Positions 6,732 to 16,045 of a stretch of DNA of 64,000 nucleotides are shown here, piece after piece. Both the position numbers and the translations under genes were made by a program. Numbering within the stretch: the first letter of the stretch is position 1; each line of letters begins with the position of its first letter. The notes beneath the pieces are model-generated. The model saw only the letters and a list, made by a program, of their open reading frames with translations. It ran no database searches and was not told the DNA's origin. Source of the stretch: Terriglobia bacterium (GTDB lineage Bacteria > Acidobacteriota > Terriglobia > Terriglobales > Acidobacteriaceae); assembly GCA_020072845.1 (NCBI GenBank), contig JAIQGF010000002.1, forward strand, positions 124,001-188,000. The letters are read 5' to 3'.

Positions 6732-8186
6732 TTACGGGCCGGCCGGTGATGACCGACCGGGCTGTTGCCCACTGGGTTCGGGGTTAGCCAGCGGCGGCGA
6801 TTCTTCAGCGGACGCAGCGAGATCCAACTGTGCGCTCCAGTCATGGGCCTGCAGGGTGCGCGCCGTGCTCTCCACGGCTTCGATCTCAGGAATTTCTTCT
6901 CTTGCTGCGGCGCCGAGTTCGGTGAACTTGCGCGCGGAGGCAAGAACCCGGGTCTCCAGCGATCCAACCGTACTGTTGTAGGACTTTACGGCGCTGTCGA
7001 GGGCCCTCCCGACGCCGGCGAAGTGTCCAGCCATGGTGCGCAGGCGATCATAAAGCTCCTTGCCCAGGTCGCTAATCATCTGCGCGCTTTCCGCAATGGT
7101 TTCCTGCCGCCAGCCATAGGCCACGGCGCGCAGCAGCGCGATCAGGGTAGTCGGCGATGCCGGGATGACGCGCTGATTCACGCCTTCCTCGATTAACGCC
7201 GGATCCTGCGCCAGCGCCGCGCTGAAAAACGCTTCCCCCGGCAGGAACATGACGACAAACTCGGGTGTCGGCTGCAGGTGCTCCCAATAAGATTTTGCGC
7301 TCAGCTTCGCCAGGTGGGTACGAATCTGCGCTGCATGCGCGTCCAGTTTCGCGCGACGCACATCTTCGTCCTGTGCCTCGAGCGCTTCCAGGTAGGCGGA
7401 GAGCGGGGCCTTCGAATCCACGACGATGTTCTTGCCGCCGGGCAAGCGCACAATCATGTCGGGGCGCAGGCGGCCGTCCGCGGTGGTTACGGTTTCCTGC
7501 TCCGCGAAGTCGCAGTAAGGCAGCATGCCCGCGATCTCCACCACCCGTCGCAATTGGATTTCTCCCCAGCGGCCGCGGACCGTAGGAGAGCGCAACGCTT
7601 TCACCAAGTTGCCGGTTTCGGCCTGCAGCTTTTCCTGCGTCTGCTTCAGAGAGTTCACTTGCTCGCTCAGCGTGCTATACGCGGTGGTACGCGCGATTTC
7701 CAGCCGGCGAATTTCTTCGTTAAATTGGCCAAGCTTTTCCTGGATGGGTTGAACCAGGTCCGCGACCGCATCTTTTTCCGCGGTTGTCTCCGCTTTGATT
7801 GCTCCTAAGTTCTGATTGGCCAGCGCCAGGAACGCCTCATTGTTGTTGCGCAGAGCTGCGGAAGCGAGTGCGTCGAAGGCGTCCTTGAGTTTTTGGCTTG
7901 CCTGGTTCAGTAGTTCACGTTCCGCGACCATCCGCTCGCGCTCCGATTTCAATTCCGCCTCGGCGGTGGCCCGAGCCTGTTGTTCGACTGCGAGATTGGA
8001 GCGGACCGCGGACAATTCCGAGCGCGTGATCTCGGCCTGCGCTCGCACCGCCTTGAGGACGGATTCGGCTCCGACCGCCCGAATTTCCATTCCTGGTGAC
8101 TTTTCGCGTCCGGCAAAATACGCGATCGCGGACCCAATGGCCACGCCGATCAGCAGCGGCACCATTGCGACTGCCCATTGGTCCAT
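6732..8186 (-). CDS. rmuC: DNA recombination protein RmuC homologue
   Basis: A 484-residue protein with an N-terminal membrane or signal-anchor segment (about residues 5-25), a long coiled coil (about 40-190), and the RmuC core from about 195: [37 protein letters not shown] and [18 protein letters not shown]. The core has a PD-(D/E)XK nuclease-like fold. RmuC limits inversions at short inverted repeats in E. coli; this is of interest here because the genome section is full of such repeats, though the link is speculation. Start at 8186 follows AAGGAGTACATC. It is transcribed away from the CAP gene. Confidence 0.92.
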   Translation of the reverse strand: MDQWAVAMVPLLIGVAIGSAIAYFAGREKSPGMEIRAVGAESVLKAVRAQAEITRSELSAVRSNLAVEQQARATAEAELKSERERMVAERELLNQASQKLKDAFDALASAALRNNNEAFLALANQNLGAIKAETTAEKDAVADLVQPIQEKLGQFNEEIRRLEIARTTAYSTLSEQVNSLKQTQEKLQAETGNLVKALRSPTVRGRWGEIQLRRVVEIAGMLPYCDFAEQETVTTADGRLRPDMIVRLPGGKNIVVDSKAPLSAYLEALEAQDEDVRRAKLDAHAAQIRTHLAKLSAKSYWEHLQPTPEFVVMFLPGEAFFSAALAQDPALIEEGVNQRVIPASPTTLIALLRAVAYGWRQETIAESAQMISDLGKELYDRLRTMAGHFAGVGRALDSAVKSYNSTVGSLETRVLASARKFTELGAAAREEIPEIEAVESTARTLQAHDWSAQLDLAASAEESPPLANPEPSGQQPGRSSPAGP

Positions 8187-8260
8187 GATGTACTCCTTGA
8201 GCGGGAAGATCGCATGCTATCACAGGAGATTTCCACCGGGTTCGCGCATCCAATCGAGCG

Positions 8261-9067
8261 ATGAAAATACGATTCCTGCTGATTTGTATCTTCGCCGTGT
8301 CGGCGACCCTTTCGGTCGCGGTTGCTACGGCCCAGCAGTTTGACAACCAGGCGGAGCCACAACTGGTGGACATGCTGAACCTGGAACGGGCTCGTGCCGG
8401 ACTGCCCAGTTTGAAAACGGACGACCGCCTGACGCAAGCCGCGCGCGAACACTCGGTGCTGATGGCCAAGGCGAAGCAGTTATCGCACGAGTTTCCCGGC
8501 GAGCCGCCGCTGCCCAAGCGGCTGGCCGCGGCCAATCTCCGCTTCGACCGGGACGCCGAGAACGTTGCCTACGACTATTCCGTCGAGGCGGCGCATGAGG
8601 GGCTGATGCTGTCGGCGCCGCATCGTGCCAACATCCTCAGCCCGAATTACAACACGGTCGGCATCGGCGTGGTGCGCAGCGGCGACCTGCTGTGGGTGAC
8701 GGAAGATTTTGCGCACCGGGTACAGGAATACTCGGTGAACGAGGCGGAAAACGCGATCATCGCCGCCTTCGAGCAAGAACGCCGGCGCGCGCACATCCCG
8801 CTGGCGCAGGTTGTCCGCATGCCGCAACTTCCGCGAATGGCGTGCGCCATGGCGCAGCAGGGACGGCTCGATTCGCGCACGCCGTTGGGCTTGCCCGAGG
8901 TTGATGCCGCGGTGGCGTACACCGAATCAGAGCCCTCCCAGCTTCCCCCCAATGCCGTGAAGATGGCGCACGATCTCAGCGTGAAGCGCTTTGCCGTCGG
9001 TGCCTGCTTCGCCGATAGCGCGCAGTATCCCACCGGTGTGTGGTGGGTGGTGATAGTCTTCTTTTAA
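8261..9067 (+). CDS. Secreted CAP-domain (SCP/YkwD-like) protein
   Basis: A 268-residue protein with a clear N-terminal signal peptide (MKIRFLLICIF to about residue 24, ending VATA). The CAP domain follows at about 30-150: LVDMLNLERARAGLPSL, a His in REHSVLMA, and HRANILSPNYNTVGIGVV, the conserved HR..IL....NxVG(I/V)G block. Bacterial CAP proteins are exported and of mostly unknown activity. The second half (about 155-268) is not CAP and has no motif I recognise. It is divergent from rmuC with a 74-bp shared upstream region. Confidence 0.85.
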   Translation: MKIRFLLICIFAVSATLSVAVATAQQFDNQAEPQLVDMLNLERARAGLPSLKTDDRLTQAAREHSVLMAKAKQLSHEFPGEPPLPKRLAAANLRFDRDAENVAYDYSVEAAHEGLMLSAPHRANILSPNYNTVGIGVVRSGDLLWVTEDFAHRVQEYSVNEAENAIIAAFEQERRRAHIPLAQVVRMPQLPRMACAMAQQGRLDSRTPLGLPEVDAAVAYTESEPSQLPPNAVKMAHDLSVKRFAVGACFADSAQYPTGVWWVVIVFF

Positions 9068-9086
9068 CTCACTTCGAAAGTAGAAA

Positions 9087-9226
9087 TCCCGACAATTAAG
9101 AATCAAGAAGTCAGAAGTCAGAAAGCCGAAGTCAAAATGAAAAACCAGAATTGCCAAATCGCCATCGGCATTTGGTTTGGTCTGACTTCTTAAATTCTTA
9201 CTTCTGACTTCTTACTTCCGCCATTC
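9087..9226. repeat. Inverted pair of AAGTCAGAAGTCAGA-type arrays
   Basis: An AGAAGTCAGAAGTCAGAA array at about 9095-9135 and an inverse TTCTGACTTCTTACTTCTG array at about 9178-9222 flank about 45 bases with a second small dyad. The rest of the 297-bp gap before the next small gene holds only an AT-rich stretch and that gene's ribosome site. Confidence 0.75.
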
Positions 9227-9364
9227 CCCCACTGGTTTTCACGAAAAAAATCTCGAACACGGAACCTTCCTCCCTCGTCTTCCGTATTAACAGACAGCTG
9301 GGACGGACGGCCTGCTAACCAAAAACGATATCCACCGTCCAAGGAAACAGGATCGGAGGAAGTT

Positions 9365-9475
9365 ATGGACGCCAAGTACAACTGGATCATCGACAACACC
9401 GGCATCCGGCTGACCTTGAACATTGTGGGGTTTGTCATTTGGCTGCTGGCGTGCGCGGCCCTGCTGAGCTTCTAG
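9365..9475 (+). CDS. Very small single-pass membrane protein
   Basis: A 36-codon frame: MDAKYNWIIDNTGIRL, then a hydrophobic stretch of about 20 residues (LNIVGFVIWLLACAALL) ending SF. It is preceded by GGAGGAAGTT, a strong ribosome site, which makes it more credible than chance frames of this length. It stands alone between the CAP gene and the convergent ispG. No family is recognised. Confidence 0.55.
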   Translation: MDAKYNWIIDNTGIRLTLNIVGFVIWLLACAALLSF

Positions 9476-9601
9476 CCGATCGCTCACGCGCCGCGAGTCT
9501 GGGGAGACCTTCCAACGCGCGTGCCGGGCCCCAGGGGCCAAAGCAGGGTTGATCGTCCACCGCGGCGGCGGCATCGTCCGTAGATCCGGCGACCGCAAAT
9601 T

Positions 9602-9700
9602 CTTAACCACAGAGGACCCGGAGATTTGAGGGAGGGCATTCAACCCTCCAATGCCCTCGGTGTTTTCCCTCGGGCTTCGTGGTCTCTGTGGTTGGGAATT
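9602..9700. repeat. Nested inverted repeats before convergent ispG
   Basis: AACCACAGAG (9605-9614) pairs with CTCTGTGGTT (9684-9693), and inside it GGGCATT (9634-9640) pairs with AATGCCC (9650-9656). The region 9476-9601 before it shows no gene. The structure abuts the ispG stop, so it may terminate ispG transcription. Confidence 0.65.
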
Positions 9701-9701
9701 C

Positions 9702-10946
9702 TTATTGGATCGGAGCGGTGGTTTCCGCCTTACGCGCGTAGTGGGACGCAACGTAGTTGTCGAGAATGCGGATGAACTCCTCGACGATGTGATCGCCGCG
9801 CAGGGTCGTAGCGAGCTTCCCGTCAACAAACACCGGCGCGACCGGTTCCTCAAAGGTTCCCGGCAGCGAAATTCCGATGTTGGCGTGCTTGGATTCGCCC
9901 GGCCCGTTGACCACGCATCCCATGACCGCCAGCGTCATTTCCTCGACGCCTTCGTAGCGCTGCTTCCACGCCGGCATCTGCCGCCGGACGTAGGACTGGA
10001 TGTCGTCCGCCAACTCCTGGAAAAAGGTGCTCGTGGTGCGGCCGCAGCCCGGACACGCCGTCACCTGCGGCAGGAAACTGCGGATGCCCAGCGATTGCAG
10101 AATCTGCTGCGCAACCGCCACCTCCTCGGTGCGGTCTCCGTTGGGTGCGGGGGTGAGTGAAACGCGAATCGTGTCGCCGATTCCTTCCTGCAGCAGCACG
10201 CCAATGCCGGCGGTGGAAGCCACCACGCCTTTGGTTCCCATGCCGGCTTCGGTCAGCCCCAGGTGCAGCGGGTAGTCGCAACGAGCGGCGAGGGCGCGAT
10301 AAACGTCAATCAGGTCCTGCACGCCGCTGACCTTGGCGCTGAGAATGACCTGGTCGCGCCGCAGCCCATATTTTTCCGCCAGTCCCGCCGAATTGAGCGC
10401 ACTCACGATCATCGCTTCCATGGTGACGTCGCGCGCTTCCCGGGGTTCCGCCTGCCGCGAGTTTTCGTCCATCATGCGCGTCAACAGCGCCTGGTCCAGC
10501 GAACCCCAGTTCACGCCGATGCGCACCGGCTTCTGGTTTGCGACTGCGACTTCGATCATGGTGCGGAAATTGTCGTCGTCCTTGCGCCCCACGCTGACAT
10601 TGCCGGGATTGATGCGGTACTTCGCCAGCGCGCGCGCGCACGCGGGATACTTTTTGAGCAGCAGATGGCCGTTGTAGTGAAAATCGCCGACGATGGGAAC
10701 GTTGACACCGCGGCGGTCCAGCAGATCCAGGATGCGGGGCACGGCTTCGGCGGCGGCATCGTTGTTGACCGTGATCCGCACCAGCTCCGAGCCGGCGCGC
10801 GCCAGCGCTTCCACCTGCTGCGCGGTCGCCAGCGCATCCGCGGTATCGGTGTTGGTCATGGATTGCACCACCACCGGCGCGTCCGACCCGACGCGCACCC
10901 CGCCCACCTCGGCGGTCACAGTCTTCCTGCGGTGAATCTCTGCCAT
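9702..10946 (-). CDS. ispG: 4-hydroxy-3-methylbut-2-enyl diphosphate synthase (IspG/GcpE)
   Basis: A 414-residue protein matching IspG, the penultimate MEP-pathway enzyme. It reduces 2-C-methylerythritol 2,4-cyclodiphosphate to HMBPP with a [4Fe-4S] cluster. Visible blocks: [10 protein letters not shown] near 28-37, [10 protein letters not shown] and RINPGN near 88-115, GVNWGSLDQ near 143-151, HLGLTEAG near 230, and the cluster-binding ACPGCGRT and [10 protein letters not shown] (third Cys) in the last third. It is the short bacterial two-domain type. It reads in the same direction as rseP-dxr-cdsA-uppS and is separated from rseP by the oppositely oriented SIR2-TPR gene. Confidence 0.97.
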   Translation of the reverse strand: MAEIHRRKTVTAEVGGVRVGSDAPVVVQSMTNTDTADALATAQQVEALARAGSELVRITVNNDAAAEAVPRILDLLDRRGVNVPIVGDFHYNGHLLLKKYPACARALAKYRINPGNVSVGRKDDDNFRTMIEVAVANQKPVRIGVNWGSLDQALLTRMMDENSRQAEPREARDVTMEAMIVSALNSAGLAEKYGLRRDQVILSAKVSGVQDLIDVYRALAARCDYPLHLGLTEAGMGTKGVVASTAGIGVLLQEGIGDTIRVSLTPAPNGDRTEEVAVAQQILQSLGIRSFLPQVTACPGCGRTTSTFFQELADDIQSYVRRQMPAWKQRYEGVEEMTLAVMGCVVNGPGESKHANIGISLPGTFEEPVAPVFVDGKLATTLRGDHIVEEFIRILDNYVASHYARKAETTAPIQ

Positions 10947-11217
10947 GCATTGAGTGTAACAAGTCGTCGGTCCCCTCGGCTACGCTCGGGGCAGGCTTTG
11001 GTCGACGGTCGACGGCAAAAGCAAACCCGGCCGCGGGCGGCCGGGCTACATCTTGCGTTCATTCCGAGTTACCGACTATCCGGACAGTTGTCGCAAGCCG
11101 TAAGGCCAATAGGCCTGAAATTGACCGCTCAACATCTCGCAACCATTTTGAAGTCGGGCACCTTACAATGTTGAAAGGCTGACGGTTGGTCAGGCGGTGT
11201 GTCTCGACAATTCTCTG

Positions 11218-12930
11218 ATGATGACCTCTCCTGCGATCGATTCGGCGGTATTGGAACTCGCCGAAGGACCTTTCTGTCTTTTCTGCGGAGCGGGCATTTC
11301 ACTTTATTCTGATGTTCCGCTGGCAGGGACTCTGGTGACGGCGGTCTTAGACCTAGTAGGTATGAACGATGGCACGAAGAGTGAATTTTTAAGTGTCCAA
11401 CTTCCATTCGAGTCTGTTATGGAGGTGCTCCTCCAAGCTACGGGACTGCAGGACCTGTTCAAGGTCTTTCAGGGTACGAAACCTAATCAAGACCACGTAT
11501 TGTTCGCTCGGCTCGCGGCTCGCGGATTCCTGAGCACGGTTGTCACCACCAATTTCGATACGTTCCTCGAAGACAGTTTGAACGAGCAGGGCGTTCCCTT
11601 CGACCTTTACTACCGAGATCAAGAACTTCGGCGCATTTCATGGAATTCCGGAAGGGTCCAACTTCTAAAACTTCACGGCACATTGCGGGACCCAAGAAGT
11701 TTAGCCATTACTATCCGAGGAGTTGCGAATCAAACCCTAGTGGCTAATCGTGCTGAGGCTCTCCTGGAACTTCTCGGCCATCCTGGAATCAGGGTCATTC
11801 TTATAATTGGGTACAGTTGTTCCGACCGGTTTGATATTGGGCCTGCGATTCGCCGAGTACCGAGCACTTCTCAGAGAATCTTGTTTGTTCAGCATGTTGA
11901 CGTTCCTCCAGCCGATGCTACGTTGGATGATATTGCTGTATGGGAGGAAAATCCATTTTCTAGGTTTGTCGGCAACGTACTGCGATGCAACGCAGATGAC
12001 CTATTGAACGCAGCATGTGGCAGGCTCCTCGGCGCTCCGATTTCCGAACCGGTGCGACCCGCAGGGATTTGGCGTGACTACTTAACGCGTTGGCACAACA
12101 ATGCGCTCTTCAAATACGGTAAGAATCTTAATAGTTACCTAGCGGGGCATCTGTTACAACGCGCCGGCCGCTACAAACGATCAACCGAGTTACTCGAACA
12201 GTTCGTCGCTGTGAATACTCAAATGGGTCTTCAGATCTCAGCTTTTCAAACGATCGGAGACAACTATCGCGACCTTGGAAGATGTCATGAGGCACTTGAG
12301 AATCTTCGAATTGCCCTGGAACTTAGCCGAGCTTGCCGGTTGCCATTAGGTCAAGCCCGCGCTTTGGGGAGCATCGGCATCGTGTTAGAGGACTTGGGCG
12401 ACCATTCACGGGCTATTAGCTGTTACAAACGAGCGATGCGGCTCAGCAGAAGAGCTAGGAACAAGGAGATTGAGGGTAAGTGCAACGGCAACGCGGGCAT
12501 AGCCTACAAATCCATCGGTGACCGCAATAGCCTAATGAAATCTGTTCTCTATCACGAGAATGCTTTGAGAATCGCAAGAATCATAGGCGATAAAGCGAGC
12601 GAAGGAAGGACTCTCGGAAATTTGGGCGTGACACATAAGTATCTCGACGACACTCAAAAGGCTCTGGACTATTACAAGCAGGCATTGTCGATAGCTGAGG
12701 ATCTAGGCGACGTGAGGCACATCGGAATCTGGACGGCAAATGCCGGGATGGACATTGTAGACGTTTCCCCGTTGGCAGCCCGGAATTATCTGGAACGTGC
12801 GATAAGGATTTTCTCCAACCTTGACTTGCATCACTATGTCAAGGAATGTGAGGACTCGCTTAAGAAGATTAAGGTCAATCCTGATGCCAGTTCGAGTCCC
12901 GGCCCTACGATGGACGGAGAAGCGCAATAG
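11218..12930 (+). CDS. SIR2-domain protein with C-terminal TPR repeats (possible defence gene)
   Basis: A 570-residue protein, counted from the ATG at 11218. The N-terminal 260 residues form a SIR2-like NAD-binding domain: CGAGIS (23-28), TTNFD (110-114), KLHGT (about 151-155) and GYSCSD (198-203). Residues from about 300 to 545 hold repeated TPR-like helices (for example ALGSIGIVLEDLGDHSRAI and TLGNLGVTHKYLDD). SIR2-TPR proteins are known in antiphage systems where SIR2 depletes NAD; that role here is inferred. Base composition is clearly lower in GC than the flanking genes and codon choice is mixed, suggesting transfer. It is opposite in strand to ispG and rseP, which it separates. Confidence 0.8.
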   Translation: MMTSPAIDSAVLELAEGPFCLFCGAGISLYSDVPLAGTLVTAVLDLVGMNDGTKSEFLSVQLPFESVMEVLLQATGLQDLFKVFQGTKPNQDHVLFARLAARGFLSTVVTTNFDTFLEDSLNEQGVPFDLYYRDQELRRISWNSGRVQLLKLHGTLRDPRSLAITIRGVANQTLVANRAEALLELLGHPGIRVILIIGYSCSDRFDIGPAIRRVPSTSQRILFVQHVDVPPADATLDDIAVWEENPFSRFVGNVLRCNADDLLNAACGRLLGAPISEPVRPAGIWRDYLTRWHNNALFKYGKNLNSYLAGHLLQRAGRYKRSTELLEQFVAVNTQMGLQISAFQTIGDNYRDLGRCHEALENLRIALELSRACRLPLGQARALGSIGIVLEDLGDHSRAISCYKRAMRLSRRARNKEIEGKCNGNAGIAYKSIGDRNSLMKSVLYHENALRIARIIGDKASEGRTLGNLGVTHKYLDDTQKALDYYKQALSIAEDLGDVRHIGIWTANAGMDIVDVSPLAARNYLERAIRIFSNLDLHHYVKECEDSLKKIKVNPDASSSPGPTMDGEAQ

Positions 12931-12936
12931 GGTTGG

Positions 12937-12956
12937 GGCCGAGCACTCGGCCTTCT
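12937..12956 (+). terminator. Hairpin after the SIR2-TPR gene
   Basis: GGCCGA (12937-12942) and TCGGCC (12947-12952) form a stem with a GCAC loop, followed by TTCT, 7 bp after the stop codon. The T-tract is weak. The rest of the gap to rseP (to 13147) shows no gene. Confidence 0.45.
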
Positions 12957-13147
12957 AGACCTGACATGATACGACTAAGAATAATACATAGAGAACCCAA
13001 AGCGGCTAGGAGTGAATAAAGTCAGAGCTTTTGCGATTCCTTCTGGATCACGGGCAAAGTAGAAACTATCCCAGCGACGAGCTTGCCGGAACTACCCGAA
13101 TCCGATATGTGAGATGGGTTTCTAGTTCCTAGCCACTGACCACTGTC

Positions 13148-14488
13148 TTACGGCAATCTCTGCAAACTCGGTATGGTCTTCGCCAGATCGTTGTAGATGA
13201 CGATCACGGCGAACAGGATCAGCAGCACGAAGGCGAGCTGGTAGATGCGCTCCTTCAAACGCAGGCTGATGTCGCGCCGCCGGATTCCTTCGATTGCCAG
13301 GAACAGAATCATTCCGCCATCCAGGATGGGGAAGGGGAACAGGTTGAAGATCGCCAGGTTCAGGCTGATCGCCGACATCAACTGCAGCAGCGGCGTCCAG
13401 CCCTGTTGCCGGGCCGCCTCGCCGGAGGCCTGCGCAATTCCGATCGGGCTGGAGAACTGTTTTACCGAGACCTTGCGCTGCACCATCTTCTCGACCAGTT
13501 CGATGATCAGGAAGGAGTTCTTCTTGTTCTGTTCCAGCGACTTGGCAAACGCCTTGCCGAAGGGAAGCTTGTCGCTGCGCATCGGCTCGGCCGCCTGGAA
13601 GCCCAGCCGGTAACGCTTCGTCCCCTGCACATCGGCCAGCACCGGCGTGATCTTCAAGGTCATCTCCGACCCGTTGCGCAGCACGCCCACGGTCACCGGG
13701 TTTTCCTTGTTGGCCTCTAGCGCCGCCAGTAATGCCTCGATGGAGCGCACCGGCTTGCCGTTAATGCTGGCGACGATGTCGCCCGGCTGCATGCCCGCCT
13801 TGGCGGCCGGCATGGAATCATCCACCTTGCCGACCTGGATCTGCCGGTTGGGGATCAAGCCCATCTCCCCGATTTCGCTCGGCCCCACCGCCTTGGGAAC
13901 GATTTGTTTTTCGGTGACGACGCTGCCGTGCTGCACCGAGATGTCGAGCGGGTGCCCGGGACTCAGCATCGCCTTCAGCAGCACATCTTCCCAAGTGGGG
14001 TTCTGCTCTCCGTCCACCCGCACAATGAGGTCGCCCTGCTCGATGCCAGCCTTCTCCGCCGGCGAACCCGGCGCGACAAAGCCCACCACCGCCGGCTGCT
14101 CCAGATAAACCGGGTGCTCGTAGCGGACCATGAACACGCCGGTCAGCAAGCCGATGGCGAGCACGATGTTGGCGAAGGGCCCGGCGAAGGCGATGATGAA
14201 CCGCTGCCAGCGCGGCTTGGAGGGAAACTCCCGCGGGTCACCGGTATGGGCCTCGAGCGGGTTTTCGCCCGCCATCTTGACGTAGCCGCCGAAGGGCAGA
14301 GCGTTAAAACGGTAATCGGTCTCGCCGTGCTTGATCCCGAACAGCCGTTTGCCAAAGCCGATGGCGAACTGCTCCACCCGCACGTCGAACAGTTTGGCGG
14401 CGGCAAAATGCCCGAACTCGTGCACGATGATCATGATCCCGAGCACGACGGCAACCGCCGCCAGGTCGACAAAGAAATTTTCCATCAA
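13148..14488 (-). CDS. rseP: Site-2 intramembrane metalloprotease RseP
   Basis: A 446-residue M50-family protease. The zinc motif HEFGH (His23-His27) is in the first membrane segment and LDGGM (about 390) in a later one. Two PDZ domains lie between (about 115-200 with GSPAEKAGIEQGDLIV, and 205-290 with AKAGMQPGDIVASING). Two PDZ domains and the length match RseP rather than small S2Ps. It cuts membrane anchors of anti-sigma factors or signal peptides. It is the last gene of the uppS-cdsA-dxr-rseP group, 16 bp after dxr. Confidence 0.95.
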   Translation of the reverse strand: MMENFFVDLAAVAVVLGIMIIVHEFGHFAAAKLFDVRVEQFAIGFGKRLFGIKHGETDYRFNALPFGGYVKMAGENPLEAHTGDPREFPSKPRWQRFIIAFAGPFANIVLAIGLLTGVFMVRYEHPVYLEQPAVVGFVAPGSPAEKAGIEQGDLIVRVDGEQNPTWEDVLLKAMLSPGHPLDISVQHGSVVTEKQIVPKAVGPSEIGEMGLIPNRQIQVGKVDDSMPAAKAGMQPGDIVASINGKPVRSIEALLAALEANKENPVTVGVLRNGSEMTLKITPVLADVQGTKRYRLGFQAAEPMRSDKLPFGKAFAKSLEQNKKNSFLIIELVEKMVQRKVSVKQFSSPIGIAQASGEAARQQGWTPLLQLMSAISLNLAIFNLFPFPILDGGMILFLAIEGIRRRDISLRLKERIYQLAFVLLILFAVIVIYNDLAKTIPSLQRLP

Positions 14489-14504
14489 AGGGTTAAAGAG
14501 TCCT

Positions 14505-15704
14505 TTATGAGCTTACTTGGGCGGAACGCGGCGATGGGCTGCCGCTCCGTGACTCAATTTTATCCCAAGCCGACCGGCGCGCCTCAGCATCGGCCGCCAG
14601 TACCTGACTAATAGATTCGGGATGCACGTCCGCAGTTTCACGAACTGTGCCCTCAATGATGCGGGGGATATCGGGGAAGCTGATTCTGCGGTCCAGGAAG
14701 GCGGCCACCGCGACCTCATCGGCGGCATTCAGGGCAATCGTCTTGGCCCCGCCGGCCTCGGCCGCTTCATAGGCCAGCCGCAGGCAGGGGAAGCGCTCCA
14801 GGTCGGGCGGGCTGAAGTCCAGCGTCCGGAGTTCCTGGACGGGGAAGCGCAAATCCGATCCGATGCGATCCGGATACGTGAGCGCGTACAGGATCGGCAG
14901 GCGCATGTCGGTCACCGAAAGCTGCGCCAGCAAGCTTCCGTCCACGAATTCCACCAGGGAATGAATCGTGGACTGCGGATGCACGATCACGCCGATGCGG
15001 CTGGCCGGCATGCCAAACAGCCGGCAGGCTTCGATCACCTCGAATCCCTTGTTCATCAGCGTGGCCGAATCAATCGTGATCCGCGGCCCCATTTTCCACG
15101 TCGGGTGATTCAGCGCCTGCTCCGGCGTGATGCCGTCGAACTCCGATGCCGGCAGGTTGAGGAACGGGCCGCCGGAGGCCGTCAGCCAGATCCGCTCCAC
15201 CTCCTGGGCGCGTCCGCCGCGCATGCATTGGTGCACCGCGTTGTGTTCGCTGTCGATGGGAAGCAGCGGCTTGCCCTGGCGCCGGGCTTCCGCGGTGATC
15301 AATTCGCCGGCGACCACCAGGGCTTCCTTGTTGGCGAGTCCCAGTGTCTTTCCGGCTCGCACCGCCTCGTAGGTCGCTTCCAGTCCGGCAACGCCCACGA
15401 TGGCGCTGACCACGAACTCCGCTTCCGCATGGGTCGAGACGGCAACATTTCCCGCAGGCCCGTGCACGACTTCAATACCCTCGAGACCCGACATCTCGAG
15501 TCCTTCGCGGATCGACCGCGCATCCTCTTCGTTGGCGATGGAAACCAGGCGCGGTTTGTAGCGCAGCGCCTGCCGGAAGAGCGCGTCGGCATCGTTGCCG
15601 GCGGCGAGCGAAACCACGGAAAAGCGCTCGGGATACGCGCTGATGATGCTCAGCGTGCTGCGTCCAATCGAACCCGTGGACCCGAGAATGGCGATCTTTT
15701 TCAT
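14505..15704 (-). CDS. dxr: 1-deoxy-D-xylulose 5-phosphate reductoisomerase
   Basis: A 399-residue enzyme of the MEP pathway: NADPH-dependent rearrangement and reduction of DXP to MEP. The N-terminal Rossmann motif ILGSTGSIGRSTL is at residues 5-17. Substrate and metal segments include LANKEALVVAGE, PIDSEHNAVHQCM, LTASGGPFL, HPTWKMGPRITIDSATLMNKGFE (in part) and GVIVHPQSTIHSLVEF. Length is typical. It lies between cdsA (with a small coiled-coil gene in the gap) and rseP, all on one strand. With ispG it places two MEP steps near each other. Confidence 0.97.
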   Translation of the reverse strand: MKKIAILGSTGSIGRSTLSIISAYPERFSVVSLAAGNDADALFRQALRYKPRLVSIANEEDARSIREGLEMSGLEGIEVVHGPAGNVAVSTHAEAEFVVSAIVGVAGLEATYEAVRAGKTLGLANKEALVVAGELITAEARRQGKPLLPIDSEHNAVHQCMRGGRAQEVERIWLTASGGPFLNLPASEFDGITPEQALNHPTWKMGPRITIDSATLMNKGFEVIEACRLFGMPASRIGVIVHPQSTIHSLVEFVDGSLLAQLSVTDMRLPILYALTYPDRIGSDLRFPVQELRTLDFSPPDLERFPCLRLAYEAAEAGGAKTIALNAADEVAVAAFLDRRISFPDIPRIIEGTVRETADVHPESISQVLAADAEARRSAWDKIESRSGSPSPRSAQVSS

Positions 15705-15749
15705 GAATGGGTGTCGGCAGTCGGCGATCGGAAGGGGAACTCGTTTTGG

Positions 15750-15959
15750 CTATTTGTCCTTGTCTTCCAAGCGCGTAATGCGGTGTTCATGAATTTGAGC
15801 AATATGCAACAAGCGGGCGGTTCCTTCCGCTATCTCGCCCACGAATTTTTCCAGATTGGTCAGGTCGGAGGTGAGCAACTCTAGGCTCTGGGTAAGAGCC
15901 TCATGGCGTTCGGTTAGCCGCTCTAAGCGTTGATCAATGGTCACAACGAGCCTCCCCAA
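15750..15959 (-). CDS. Small coiled-coil protein
   Basis: A 69-residue protein rich in Leu, Glu and Arg with clear heptads (IDQRLERLTERHEALTQSLE, then LLTSDLTNLEKFVGEIA). It is predicted to be one long helix. Proteins with this IDQRLERL...HEAL pattern are, from memory, common in acidobacteria as short hypothetical genes, but their role is unknown. A later GTG (at VTIDQRL) is an alternative start. It lies between cdsA and dxr on the same strand. Confidence 0.55.
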   Translation of the reverse strand: MGRLVVTIDQRLERLTERHEALTQSLELLTSDLTNLEKFVGEIAEGTARLLHIAQIHEHRITRLEDKDK

Positions 15960-16045
15960 ATACTTAGACGAGTTTGGCAGTGTTTTCGGTTCAAGGCAGC
16001 TTACAGCCGATCACCGCCACAGCGATCACCGAAAACCCTCTGGTG

